A stretch of DNA of 64,000 bases from JADGHX01 sp037200125 (GTDB lineage: Bacteria > Pseudomonadota > Gammaproteobacteria > Steroidobacterales > Steroidobacteraceae). The translations under genes and the position numbers were made by a program. The stretch lies in the NCBI GenBank assembly GCA_037200125.1, contig JBBCGS010000001.1, forward strand, positions 434,001 through 498,000, written 5' to 3'. This document shows positions 27,437 to 36,690 of the stretch, one piece after another. Numbering within the stretch: the stretch's first letter is position 1; every line of letters starts with the position of its first letter. The notes under the pieces were generated by a model. It was not told where the DNA came from. It searched no databases and saw nothing but the letters and a program-made list of their open reading frames with translations.

Positions 27437-28309
27437 ATGAGGTCGGTGATAGAGGTGAATCCGTTTCGTTGCCGCATGTGGGATCTCCACGATCGCATGG
27501 AATTCCACGTAACAGAACAAAATTGCAAGGCGGAGATAGATAGTTTCGCGAGATTCGGGCAGCTGCTACCCGTCTTGGGGCGCCGGGTCAACAACGATCC
27601 GGACCATGACGTCGAGCTCATCTGCGGTGCCCGGCGACTGTTCGTCGCCCGCCACCTCAACAAACCGCTGATGGTCGACGTGCGGTCGATGTCCGACAGG
27701 GATGCGCTGATTGCGATGGACATCGAGAATCGCCAGCGCACCGACATCAGCGCCTACGAGCGTGGCATGAGCTACTCGCGCTGGATCCGCAGCGGCCACT
27801 TCGCCTCGCAGGAAGAGGTCGCCCGCGCGCTCAAGGTATCGACATCGCAGGTGAGCCGTTTGCTGAAACTCGCTCGATTGCCGAGCGTCATCGTGAATGC
27901 TTTCGAGTCACCGAACGAGATCTGCGAAGGGTGGGGCGCGGAGATCCTGAACGCGCTGGAGGATCCGCTGCGGCGAGCCGCCACCATTCAAAGGGCGCGT
28001 GCCATCGCCGCTCAGAAGGTGCGTCCGCCAGCGCCGGATGTCTTTCGTCAGTTGCTCGCTTCGTCCGCACAAGGGCGAAAGCCGCGGCACCGGGCGCGCG
28101 ATGAGGTAGTGAAGGAGCCCAACGGCCAGCCCTTGTTTCGCATCAAGCACCAGCGCAGCACCATCGCGCTGGTATTACCCCTCACTCGCGTGTCAGTGAA
28201 GGCCCTGGGGAGGTTGCGAGTGTCGATTGCCGAAATTCTGGTCGACACCGAGCGAACGGACGTCGGCGGCGATGCGGCCGGGAGTGCCGCGCACTCTTAT
28301 ACGATGTAG
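27437..28309 (+). CDS. ParB/RepB-like DNA-binding protein
   Basis: The protein has 290 residues from ATG 27437 (MRSVIEVNPFRCRMWDLHDR). It has the ParB N-terminal boxes (CGARRLFVARHLNKP; DIENRQRTDISAYERGMSY), then the helix-turn-helix SQEEVARALKVSTSQVSRLL. The C-terminus is about 110 residues and not recognisable. ParB-type proteins bind a centromere-like site and, with ParA, move DNA; orphan ones act as regulators on plasmids and islands. No ParA partner is visible nearby. A start at 27386 is possible in frame but the ribosome site favours 27437. Confidence 0.78.
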   Translation: MRSVIEVNPFRCRMWDLHDRMEFHVTEQNCKAEIDSFARFGQLLPVLGRRVNNDPDHDVELICGARRLFVARHLNKPLMVDVRSMSDRDALIAMDIENRQRTDISAYERGMSYSRWIRSGHFASQEEVARALKVSTSQVSRLLKLARLPSVIVNAFESPNEICEGWGAEILNALEDPLRRAATIQRARAIAAQKVRPPAPDVFRQLLASSAQGRKPRHRARDEVVKEPNGQPLFRIKHQRSTIALVLPLTRVSVKALGRLRVSIAEILVDTERTDVGGDAAGSAAHSYTM

Positions 28310-28474
28310 TCGACGGCGAACGAACGCCACGTGTCATCGTGAAATCGCGCAAGCCTCTGACGCGACGCAGAGAAGTAGCGTCATTCCTGCGTCCTGCGCG
28401 CATTCGGCGCGCGCTTGCTGCATCAACACCGCACGGATCATGCTCGCGGCGCCTTCACCGACAAGGAGTGTTTC

Positions 28475-29857
28475 ATGACGATGCCCAAGAGCAGGCAACC
28501 TGCCGGACCGGTGGTGACGGAGATCGGCTCGACGAGCCTCGCAGATGGCAGTTTCATCCGTCGGGAGGGCGGCCGCGTGCGGACGCGCGCATATGTCTGG
28601 TACGTGCTGGCGCTGATCTGGGGCGTGATGCTGTTTCGCTTCGTGGACCTGCAGGTCATTTCCGTGCTGCTGGAGTCGATCCGGAAGGAGTTCCAGATCT
28701 CCGATACGCAACTTGGCCTCTTGAGCGGAACTGCCTTCGCGTTGTTCTACGGCACGCTCGGTGCGCCGATGGGATGGCTCGCGGATCGATACAACCGCCG
28801 CAACCTTATCGCCGGATGTCTCGGACTGTGGAGCATCATGACCGCGTTGTGCGGTCTCGCGTCTGGCGTAGGCTCTCTCTTCCTGTCGCGGATGGCCGTG
28901 GGAGTTGGCGAGGCGGGCGGTGCACCGCCGTCGTATTCGCTGATCTCGGACTACTTCCCCGCGTCCCGGCGCTCTTCGATCTTCGCCGTGCTGAGCTCTG
29001 CGACGCCATTCGGCGTGGCCGTTGGGCTGCTTCTCGGCGGGTGGGCAAACGCGTATCTCGGCTGGCGATGGGCTTTCGTCGCCGTTGCGATCCCTGGCGT
29101 GCTGCTGGCCCTGCTGATCCAGTTGACGGTGCGGGAGCCCGTTCGCGGCTCGGCGGATAGCACCCGGCCTCCGCCCAGCCCGCCCTTCACCCAGTCACTG
29201 AAGCATCTGCTGCGCATTCGCTCCTATCGACACCTGGTTCTCGCGAGCAGCATCTTCACGATGGGTGCGGTCGGCTCGGGCATCTGGATCGCGTCTTTCT
29301 TCATGCGCGTGCATCACATGTCGCCGACGGCGGTGGTGGGCTGGCTCGCGGCGATCTACGGCATCGGTGGAATTCTCGGGACACTCGCGGGCGGTGTGTT
29401 TGCAGACCGCTTGTCAGCGTGGACTGGAGATCGCGGTTGGCAGGCGCGTCTCCCGGCGATCACCACCATCGCCATTCTGCCGATCGCATTCTGTGTCTAC
29501 CTGTGGCCGGCGCCGATCATGGCCCTCCTGCTGCATTCAGGGACCACGTTTCTGATGCATGCCTGGATGGGCCCGACGTACGGCACAATTCAGAGCGTGG
29601 CGGGGGCGAACCGGCGCGGAACCGCGGCAGCCGTGAACCAGTTGACTTCGAATCTCATCGCCCTGGGCCTCGGGCCCCTCGTCGTCGGTCTGGCGAGCGA
29701 CTATCTCAACGGGCGATTCGGCTCCGACTCGCTTCGGTATTCGATACTCGCCGTGGTGACGGTCTGTTACGGCTGGGCCGCGGTGCATTTCCTGCTGGCT
29801 TCGAGGACGCTGCAACGAGACCTCGAAACGACTGAGGCAGAGGCGGCTCGGATTTAG
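28475..29857 (+). CDS. MFS transporter
   Basis: This ~460-residue protein has about 12 membrane segments. The MFS loop motif GWLADRYNRRN is at about residues 88-98 and a related one (GGVFADRLSAWTG) lies in the second half. The TM5-region text GVGEAGGAPPSYSLISDYFP resembles the spinster-like/organic-anion group. Start ATG 28475 has AAGGAG upstream. It ends convergent with and 4 bases overlapping the carrier-protein gene, at the left edge of the biosynthetic cluster; an export role for the product or uptake of a precursor is likely from position. Confidence 0.85.
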   Translation: MTMPKSRQPAGPVVTEIGSTSLADGSFIRREGGRVRTRAYVWYVLALIWGVMLFRFVDLQVISVLLESIRKEFQISDTQLGLLSGTAFALFYGTLGAPMGWLADRYNRRNLIAGCLGLWSIMTALCGLASGVGSLFLSRMAVGVGEAGGAPPSYSLISDYFPASRRSSIFAVLSSATPFGVAVGLLLGGWANAYLGWRWAFVAVAIPGVLLALLIQLTVREPVRGSADSTRPPPSPPFTQSLKHLLRIRSYRHLVLASSIFTMGAVGSGIWIASFFMRVHHMSPTAVVGWLAAIYGIGGILGTLAGGVFADRLSAWTGDRGWQARLPAITTIAILPIAFCVYLWPAPIMALLLHSGTTFLMHAWMGPTYGTIQSVAGANRRGTAAAVNQLTSNLIALGLGPLVVGLASDYLNGRFGSDSLRYSILAVVTVCYGWAAVHFLLASRTLQRDLETTEAEAARI

Positions 29858-30117
29858 GCGGTTGCCTCACTCTGCAGAAGCCGATCGATCTCGGCTGCGG
29901 CCTGCGCAGCGGTCGGGCGCTCGAACAGGAAGGGTAGTGGCAGATCCATGCCGAACCGTTCTGAGAGGGTCGCCACGAGATTCATCGCCAGCAGGGAGTA
30001 CCCACCGAGCTGGAAGAAGTTATCCGTCGGCTCGATGGACTCGACTCCGAGCGCTTCCGCAAAGAATCTCGAGGTTTCGCGCTGCGTTTCGGTGAGCGAG
30101 GCATCGAGTGGTCGCAT
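29854..30117 (-). CDS. Free-standing carrier protein (PCP/ACP-like)
   Basis: This 87-residue protein has the phosphopantetheine signature FFQLGGYSLLAMNLVATL, with Ser of GGYSLLAM as the arm attachment site (about residue 41). The helical four-helix pattern fits a peptidyl carrier protein, which would hold the growing chain on its 4'-phosphopantetheine arm. It is convergent with the MFS gene and leads the glycosyltransferase gene by 27 bases downstream of the latter's stop, on the same strand. As it stands alone, the amino-acid loading enzyme is not in the window or is supplied in trans. Confidence 0.88.
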   Translation of the reverse strand: MRPLDASLTETQRETSRFFAEALGVESIEPTDNFFQLGGYSLLAMNLVATLSERFGMDLPLPFLFERPTAAQAAAEIDRLLQSEATA

Positions 30118-30144
30118 TGAACTGCTCCAGGGTGATTGGCGGGA

Positions 30145-31377
30145 TCAGGGAGAGGCCACAGCGGGTCGTGTGTACTCAGACGGCTGTGCCTCCGGGCGCT
30201 GGTCGCGAATGGCCATGATGAGATCCGCCGCACGCGTGGCGCCACCCGCCGCGCGGAGTTTCCGATTCATCTGTTGGCAACGCGCGCGGAAATCAGGCTC
30301 CTGAAGGAGTCGCCCCACGAGCTCTCGCAGCTTGCTCGACGTGATGGCGCGAGGCTTAAGCACGAGCCCGGTGCCGGACCTCTCGACGAAGAGCGCCTGC
30401 CCGAACTGATCGAATCCCTGCGGATAGACGAGCATCGGCACCTCGGCGAGCAGCGCCTCACAAACGCTGTTCATGCCGCCGTGTGTGATGAAGACGGCGC
30501 ATCGGCTCAACACGTCGATCTGGTCTACATGCGCGCACACGTGGATGTTGGCAGGGAGCGAAGCAATGACTTCGGGCGCGATGCGATCTTTGCCTGTAAT
30601 CAGCACCTGGATATCGCTGTCACCGAAGGCATCGATGCAAGCGCGATAGATCTGTGAAGAATGCCGCCAGAACGTTCCGAGCGACACGTATAGCAACGGT
30701 CTCGAGTCGAGTTTCGGGAGGGGTTCGCCCGCCGTGACGCCTTCCCCGCGCGCGATCGGTCCTACGAACACATACCGATCATCGAGTTTCTCGACGCCGT
30801 GTGCGAGTTCCATTCCGGTCAGCACCAGATGCAGCTCGCCGTAATTGGCGCGCAGAAGTTTGAACGGCAGACCGACGCGCGGGATGTCCCATCGTCTCGA
30901 GATTCGCTGGTCCGCGAGCAGGAAGGTAACCAGTCGGCGACAGACGTTCGGCGCGCGAAACAGGTCCCGTATGCCTCGGAAAGTGAGGCGTGCTTCGGAC
31001 CAGGTGAGCGGATACGTGGTGTGGATCACGACCGACGGAATGCGCAGATGCTGCGCGAGGAAGCGTCCCCACAGACACGTGTAGTCAACGAGCAGATAGG
31101 CGGGCTTGTCGACCTGCGCATCGGCGATGAGGCGGTCCAGCGTGCGCTCGACGAGCTGCATCTGCCATGCGGCCATCGTGGTCAGCGCGATGTTCTTTTC
31201 TGTTTCTTCGTATTCGAACGGACGAAAGATCGCGCCTGCGTCCTCCGCGACCCTGCGGAAGGTCTCCAGGCCATACAGCACGACGCGCTCGCCGCGTCGG
31301 GTCAGTTCCTGGATCAACGGCAGACACGGATTCACATGTCCGTGGTAGGGCATGCTGAAGAAATAGGCGGTCGTCAT
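30145..31377 (-). CDS. GT1-family glycosyltransferase (macrolide type)
   Basis: This 410-residue GT-B protein has an N-terminal MTTAYFFSMPYHGHVNPCLP (the glycine/His at the donor cleft). The C-terminal sugar-nucleotide box is PLLYVSLGTFW, then the HGGMNSVCEALLAEVPMLVY motif with FDQ. This resembles the UDP- or TDP-sugar glycosyltransferases of macrolide and related products, which attach a sugar to a small molecule. It lies next to the carrier protein and just across from the condensation domain gene, with about 220 bases between divergent starts. The sugar cannot be read. Confidence 0.85.
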   Translation of the reverse strand: MTTAYFFSMPYHGHVNPCLPLIQELTRRGERVVLYGLETFRRVAEDAGAIFRPFEYEETEKNIALTTMAAWQMQLVERTLDRLIADAQVDKPAYLLVDYTCLWGRFLAQHLRIPSVVIHTTYPLTWSEARLTFRGIRDLFRAPNVCRRLVTFLLADQRISRRWDIPRVGLPFKLLRANYGELHLVLTGMELAHGVEKLDDRYVFVGPIARGEGVTAGEPLPKLDSRPLLYVSLGTFWRHSSQIYRACIDAFGDSDIQVLITGKDRIAPEVIASLPANIHVCAHVDQIDVLSRCAVFITHGGMNSVCEALLAEVPMLVYPQGFDQFGQALFVERSGTGLVLKPRAITSSKLRELVGRLLQEPDFRARCQQMNRKLRAAGGATRAADLIMAIRDQRPEAQPSEYTRPAVASP

Positions 31378-31598
31378 TTCCGATCGCTCCCGTGCTGTCG
31401 CGGTGTTTAGGAAAGAATCTCATCGCACTCGAATACGAGGCAACCACGCGAGCCTGCGCAAGCGTGGAGATTTTGCATCGCTGAAACAGTGAGTTGACGA
31501 CTTGCATGCTGGGAGGGTGCTGCACGCGTGCGTGCTTGCCATGGTCGCGATACGCCACGCACCATGCGCAGCCAATATCCATCAGCAGGAGCGCGCCG

Positions 31599-33167
31599 GT
31601 GAACGAACTCGATATTGGCGAGTGGGTGAAGGAACTGGAAGCCGACGGCGTGCAGTTTCGCGTTGAAGAAGACGCCTTGCTCTATCGCGCGCCCACCGAA
31701 GTGCTTACATCGGAACGAGCGGATCTCATCCGCACACACGAGAAGAGCATTCGCGAGCTGGTGCGCGCGCAGGTGGCGGCGGGCCCGGCCCCTCAGGTCG
31801 ATGACGCAGAGGATGTGTGGCAGCCCTTGGCGCCGCAGGTCGCGTTTTTCGGAGGCCGCGAGGTCTTGCGCATGGGCGACATCCGTCGCTGGCCGTGCGG
31901 AGGCGACTTGCGTTTGTGCCAGATTGCACTGGACGAGCTCATCAAGAGGCACAGCATCCTGCGCACCCGGTTCGTCAAGGACCCGTCGGGCCGGTTCTGG
32001 GCAGTCACCGAGCAGCAGCGCCAGGTGCCCATCGGATTCCTGGATGTCTCCGAGCTCGCCGAGCCCGACCAGGACGCGCGGATCAGGGACTTGGCCTCGC
32101 AGCTTTACGAAGAGCCTTTCAATCACGAGACCGGGCCGCTCGTGCGACTGTCTCTCGTCAAGAAGAGCGACGACGAGTATGTGAGCGTGCTGGTGGTCTG
32201 TCATTCCGTGAGCGATGCGTGGGCGTTACGCGTTTTCTTCTCCGATGTCGCCGCGCTCTACGAAGCAGCTCGCACCGGTGCACCTCCCGCGCTCAAGCCA
32301 CTGAAACTCCAGTATCGGGATTTCGCCAGGCGCCGCATTGAGTACCTCGCCAGCGAGCAGGCGTACGAGCACGTTCTCTACTGGCGCCGCGCGATCCTCG
32401 CGCACCTGAAAGATCCCATCCTGCTGGCAGCGGATCGCCGCACACCGGTGCCCAGCAGGTCTGCCCATCGCGCGCCGATCATTGGCCGGGTGGGGGCAGA
32501 TACGTTGCAGGCGCTGAAGTCGCTGGCTCAGGCGAGCGGCGCCACGATGTTTCCGTGCGTCGCCGCGGCGGTGGCGGTGGTCTTCGCGCACTGGAGTGGC
32601 GGAAGAGATCTGTTCTCGTGGGTGGCGGTCACCACGCGCGGTAGCGTCGAGCTGCAGAAGCTGTGTGGGCACTTCATCGACTGTGCGCCGTTCCTGGTAC
32701 GGATTCGTGACGAGGCGACTTTTCGCGAGTTGCTCGAGGACGCGAGGCGAACCTTCGTCGAATCGATGCGCCATTTCGATGTCACGCCGGCGTTGCTCGG
32801 ACCGACGATGCGGGGCATCCGGCAGCGCGTGTCGTTCTCCTCCACGATTCTCAACTACGTCGTGGGCAGCTCGATGTCGCCACCCTCCGGTTCAACGCTG
32901 CTGGACGGTCTCGGGCGGCTGAATATGGGCGGGATCTCCACCCGCTACGATGAGAATGTTCCGATTCCGATCGGGTTCGAGTTCGTGGAGTTGGAGGACG
33001 AGCTGTGCTGGAAAGTCCCCTTCAAGGATTCGGTGTTCGAAGACTCGACCATCGAAGCCATGTCGCTGCGGATCGAGCGCCTGCTGGATGTGGTGGCGCG
33101 TGATCCGGACGTGCGTTTCCGCGACCTCCCGGGCACGGTTCTCACGGAACCGCTGGCGGCGGCCTGA
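31599..33167 (+). CDS. Free-standing NRPS condensation domain with N-terminal docking region
   Basis: From GTG 31599 with AGGAG upstream, 522 residues. The first ~60 (NELDIGEWVKELEADGVQFR) match the TubC-type docking domain that recruits a partner module. The rest is a condensation domain: RHSILRTRF, and the catalytic segment VVCHSVSDAWAL where the usual HHxxxDG is C-H-x3-D-A. The second (catalytic) His is kept; the first is Cys and the Gly is Ala. Later motifs RDFARRR, GHFIDCAPFLVR fit. It would join acyl/aminoacyl groups held on the carrier proteins. Altered active-site context may reflect a special nucleophile. Confidence 0.82.
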   Translation: MNELDIGEWVKELEADGVQFRVEEDALLYRAPTEVLTSERADLIRTHEKSIRELVRAQVAAGPAPQVDDAEDVWQPLAPQVAFFGGREVLRMGDIRRWPCGGDLRLCQIALDELIKRHSILRTRFVKDPSGRFWAVTEQQRQVPIGFLDVSELAEPDQDARIRDLASQLYEEPFNHETGPLVRLSLVKKSDDEYVSVLVVCHSVSDAWALRVFFSDVAALYEAARTGAPPALKPLKLQYRDFARRRIEYLASEQAYEHVLYWRRAILAHLKDPILLAADRRTPVPSRSAHRAPIIGRVGADTLQALKSLAQASGATMFPCVAAAVAVVFAHWSGGRDLFSWVAVTTRGSVELQKLCGHFIDCAPFLVRIRDEATFRELLEDARRTFVESMRHFDVTPALLGPTMRGIRQRVSFSSTILNYVVGSSMSPPSGSTLLDGLGRLNMGGISTRYDENVPIPIGFEFVELEDELCWKVPFKDSVFEDSTIEAMSLRIERLLDVVARDPDVRFRDLPGTVLTEPLAAA

Positions 33168-33183
33168 GGCGCCTGCGGGCAAG

Positions 33184-34494
33184 TCAAACCGGTTCAGGAA
33201 GAGCATCTCGCTGCGATCTCCCAGACCACGCGATCAGCGCAAACAGACCCACGAAGAGCACGGCGACACATGCATTGACACCGAGCCACCCGATCACTTC
33301 GATCGCTCCCGCAATCGACAGTGAAACGAGTGCCGTGCTGAGCGAGACATAGAAGCCGAGCCGCGTTTCCATCGCTGGCTGCGACGCGCGCGAGATCGCT
33401 GTCGCCGATGCAACTGCGATGAGGGCCCAGCTCACTCCGGAGGCGACGAGTGCAACGATGAGATGCGCACTGCTGTTACCGGCCATGCCCGCCACCGCGC
33501 CCAGCAGCCCCATCACCCCACCGGCGGCAATCGAAGGCCGGATGCCAAGCCGGTTCACGAGCGGCCCGGTCACGATCCCCGGCAAATACATTCCAAGAAA
33601 GTGCATCTGCAGGATCAATGACGTGTCCACGTGCGCCAAAGCGTGGGAATGGTGCGTGATCGGCAGCGCGACCATCAGCGCTGTCATGGAGGCGGCAGCG
33701 ACAGCGTTGGCGGCGGTTCCCAGCACGAGCACGCGCGACCCCATCTGTACCGGTCGGTGCCCCGCGCCGAAAGGGCTGCGCGTGCCTGCCGCGGTCCACT
33801 CGGGTCTCTTTATCAAGGCCATCACGACCGCCGTACCCAGGAACAGGACGGCGACCATCAGATAACTGCCGAACTGAGGCAGGTGGCTCGACGCGAACGG
33901 GGTATGACTCGCCAGCGCCGGTCCGGCCAGACTCGCGACGAGCCCGCCTGCTACGAACGCGGAATGCACGTGCGCCTGCCGCGTCGGGGCGACGAGCTGA
34001 ACGGCCGCAAAACGATAGAATGTCGTAAACGCGAGAGCAGTGCCAAGCAGGAATGCGCCGATGGAAAACAACACGAACGAGCTGCACCCGATCGCCAGCA
34101 AGCTCACTGCTCCCCCGGCACTCCCGAAGCCAGCCCCCACGATCAGCGCCAGGCGCCGTCCCACTTTCATCATGATGCGAAACGCCGGAAACATTCCAAG
34201 AGTGGTCCCGACGAGGAACAACGAATAGGGCAGCGTGCCCAGCGCGAATGCTGGCGCGAGCGTTGTCCCCACCGCGCCAGCGATCGAGGTGACCAGGAGG
34301 CTGCACGTCAGGGTCGTTGCCTGGCAGAGCCAGATCGCGGCGACGGCGACTGTGTTGTTCGTTTCCTTGCCCGGCACCGCCCGCTCCTTGTTGGCACGCT
34401 GAATCGACCGCGATCCATGTGGCCCGGATGGTCTAGCGCCCGGCAGTGCATTCGCAACTGCGGACGGGCCTGCATCTGGCGATTTCGCAGACAT
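33184..34494 (-). CDS. MFS transporter
   Basis: This 436-residue protein has about 12 hydrophobic segments (for example SLLVTSIAGAVGTTLAPAFA, LIVALVASGVSWALIAVASA). The cytoplasmic MFS loop appears weakly as KVGRRLALIVGAG. Start at ATG 34494 (MSAKSPDAG); a longer frame upstream is unsupported. It is convergent with the condensation gene, 16 bases away, and divergent from the membrane-fusion protein gene. Likely a second product exporter. Confidence 0.8.
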   Translation of the reverse strand: MSAKSPDAGPSAVANALPGARPSGPHGSRSIQRANKERAVPGKETNNTVAVAAIWLCQATTLTCSLLVTSIAGAVGTTLAPAFALGTLPYSLFLVGTTLGMFPAFRIMMKVGRRLALIVGAGFGSAGGAVSLLAIGCSSFVLFSIGAFLLGTALAFTTFYRFAAVQLVAPTRQAHVHSAFVAGGLVASLAGPALASHTPFASSHLPQFGSYLMVAVLFLGTAVVMALIKRPEWTAAGTRSPFGAGHRPVQMGSRVLVLGTAANAVAAASMTALMVALPITHHSHALAHVDTSLILQMHFLGMYLPGIVTGPLVNRLGIRPSIAAGGVMGLLGAVAGMAGNSSAHLIVALVASGVSWALIAVASATAISRASQPAMETRLGFYVSLSTALVSLSIAGAIEVIGWLGVNACVAVLFVGLFALIAWSGRSQRDALPEPV

Positions 34495-34687
34495 CACTTT
34501 TGCCCGGCGGAGTGTGATGGGGGAGGGATGGTGCAAATCCCCGGATATTTGCGGCCGGATCATTGACGCGTCCGCATCACGCTGGCTACGCTTGGCTTTG
34601 GGGGCCCCTTCGGCGGAAGGCGGTACAGGTGCAGCGGAAGTACAAGTCGTCGACGCGGGCGGTCCCGTCTGCGCAACGCAGGGTGAC

Positions 34688-35944
34688 ATGGACATAAGTC
34701 GTCATGTGGATGTCGCGCATTCCAAGCCCTGGTGGAAGCGGAAGTGGGTCCTTCCCGCGCTGCCCGTCATCGTGCTGCTTTCCGCTGTGGCCTGGACTTC
34801 GACGCTGCGCTCGGCCCTTCCGGCCGTGAAGCGCGACTCGCTCTATTTCGACTCCGTGAAGAAGGGCGACCTGCTCGTCGAAGTGCGGGCGCCCGGCAAT
34901 CTCGTACCCATCGACAAGAAGTGGCTGTCCAGTCGTTCGGAGGGGCTGGTCAAACGCGTGAACCTGCTCTCCGGCGTCGAGGTGTCGCCCGACACGGTCG
35001 TCATCGAGCTCGAGAATCCGGACCTCGATAGCGAAGCGCGCGCGGCGGAGCTCGCCCTGCGCGTAGCGACGGCGACGCTCGTTCAGCTCAAACAACAGCT
35101 GGCGGATGACCTGCTCGTCGCGAAATCGCAGGTCAACCAGGACGCCGCGCAACTTCGCCGGGCCAAGCTGGACCTTGCCGCGTACCAGAAGCTGGCGGCG
35201 GAGGGCATCGTTTCGCGCCTGGACCTGCAGCGAGCCGAATCCGAGGCGGAACGGCTCGAAGCTGCGCATGAGATCGACGAGCGCCGTTACCAGACACTCC
35301 CCGCGCTGAACGAGGCGCGGCTGAACGCCGAACTGGCGCGCCATGCACAGTCTTCCGAGAAAGCTGCCCTGCTCCATGAACGGGTCGAGCAGCTCAAGAT
35401 CAGGGCAGGCGTCCGCGGCGTGCTTCAGGACGTGTCGGTGGAAGCCGGCCAAAGGCTCGCGCAGGGCACCCCCGTGGCCAGTGTTTCAGCACTCGACGCT
35501 CTCAAGGCGCAGTTGCGTGTCGAAGAAGGCCAGGCCCGGGAAATCAAGGTGGGGCTCGCGGCGAAGATCCAGGTGAATGGCACGACGGTGGATGGGAAGG
35601 TCACGCGTGTGAACGGCGCCGTGGAGAACGGCACGGTCGCGGTGGACATCATCCCCGAAGGTCCGCTGCCGCCAGGCGTGCGGCCTGACCTGCGGGTCGA
35701 TGGCACGATCCGCATCGAGAATCTTCCGCAGGTGCTCTTCGTCGGCAAGCCGAGCCAGCTCGGCAGCGCACAGCAGGTCAATGTCTATGTAGTCGATGGC
35801 GATCGCGCGGTTCGGCGCTCCGTCACGCTGGGCAGGCGCTCGGCGGCGGCCGTGCAGGTGCTCTCCGGTCTGAACGCGGGAGACTCGGTGATCCTGTCGG
35901 ACGCTTCCGCATGGGGCGACGTGGACGCGGTTGAAATTCAGTGA
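34688..35944 (+). CDS. Periplasmic adaptor (membrane fusion) protein of a MacB-type efflux system
   Basis: This ~418-residue protein has a signal-anchor helix (WVLPALPVIVLLSAVAWT), a lipoyl-like segment (VRAPGNLVPIDKKWLSSRSE), a long coiled coil (about residues 110-230), and a beta-barrel (DGTIRIENLPQVLFV, GRRSAAAVQVLSGLNAGDSV). HlyD/MacA-type adaptors bridge inner-membrane pump and outer-membrane channel. Start ATG 34688 after an AGGGTG site. The ABC ATPase gene starts 20 bases after its stop, giving a contiguous adaptor-ATPase-permease operon. Confidence 0.88.
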   Translation: MDISRHVDVAHSKPWWKRKWVLPALPVIVLLSAVAWTSTLRSALPAVKRDSLYFDSVKKGDLLVEVRAPGNLVPIDKKWLSSRSEGLVKRVNLLSGVEVSPDTVVIELENPDLDSEARAAELALRVATATLVQLKQQLADDLLVAKSQVNQDAAQLRRAKLDLAAYQKLAAEGIVSRLDLQRAESEAERLEAAHEIDERRYQTLPALNEARLNAELARHAQSSEKAALLHERVEQLKIRAGVRGVLQDVSVEAGQRLAQGTPVASVSALDALKAQLRVEEGQAREIKVGLAAKIQVNGTTVDGKVTRVNGAVENGTVAVDIIPEGPLPPGVRPDLRVDGTIRIENLPQVLFVGKPSQLGSAQQVNVYVVDGDRAVRRSVTLGRRSAAAVQVLSGLNAGDSVILSDASAWGDVDAVEIQ

Positions 35945-35964
35945 CAGCTCAGGGAGGCGACGAC

Positions 35965-36678
35965 ATGAAGAAAAAAGACAAGCCACTCCTCAGTCTCGAG
36001 GGTGTCGGCAAGACGTTCCAAACGGACAAGATCCAGACGAATGCACTCAGCGACATCAACCTGAGCATCTATGAAGGGGAGTTCGTGGCGATCGCTGGGC
36101 CTTCGGGCTGCGGCAAATCGACGCTGCTCTCGATTCTCGGCTTGCTGGATACGCCGACGTCAGGGCGCTACTTCATCAACGAGCAACCGATGGAGAAGCT
36201 CGATCATGCGGCGCTGGCGCGAGTGCGCAACGCCGAGATCGGTTTCGTCTTCCAGGACTTCAACCTCATCGGCGACATGACGGTGTTCGAGAACGTGGAG
36301 TTGCCGCTGACTCACCGCCCGGCCATGTCCCGCGCCGAAAGGAAGGCGCGCGTGATGGAGTGCCTCGCGGTGGTGGGCATGACCGACCGGGCCGAGCACT
36401 TCCCGGCGCAGCTTTCCGGCGGGCAGCAGCAGCGTGTCGCGGTCGCCCGGTCAGTCGTGGGTAGGCCCTCCGTCCTGCTGGCCGACGAGCCGACCGGCAA
36501 CCTGGATTCGGCGAACGGCGATGCCGTGATGAAACTGCTCTCCGAGCTCAACACGAAGCAGAAAGTCACCATCTGCATGGTGACGCACGATTCGCGATAC
36601 ATGGGCGCGGCGAGTCGCGCGATCCGGCTCTTCGACGGGAAGATCGTCGCGGACGATGTACAAGTCGCAGCAGCGTAG
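35965..36678 (+). CDS. ABC transporter ATPase (MacB/LolD type)
   Basis: This 237-residue protein has Walker A GPSGCGKST (residue ~42), Q-loop FQDFNLIG, signature LSGGQQQRVAVARS (about 146), Walker B LLADEPTG, and H-loop VTHD. It would power the MacB-like permease encoded 12 bases downstream. It starts at ATG 35965 with AGGGAGG upstream; a GTG start at 35941 overlaps the adaptor stop and is less likely. Confidence 0.93.
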   Translation: MKKKDKPLLSLEGVGKTFQTDKIQTNALSDINLSIYEGEFVAIAGPSGCGKSTLLSILGLLDTPTSGRYFINEQPMEKLDHAALARVRNAEIGFVFQDFNLIGDMTVFENVELPLTHRPAMSRAERKARVMECLAVVGMTDRAEHFPAQLSGGQQQRVAVARSVVGRPSVLLADEPTGNLDSANGDAVMKLLSELNTKQKVTICMVTHDSRYMGAASRAIRLFDGKIVADDVQVAAA

Positions 36679-36690
36679 GCGGTAACGAAC

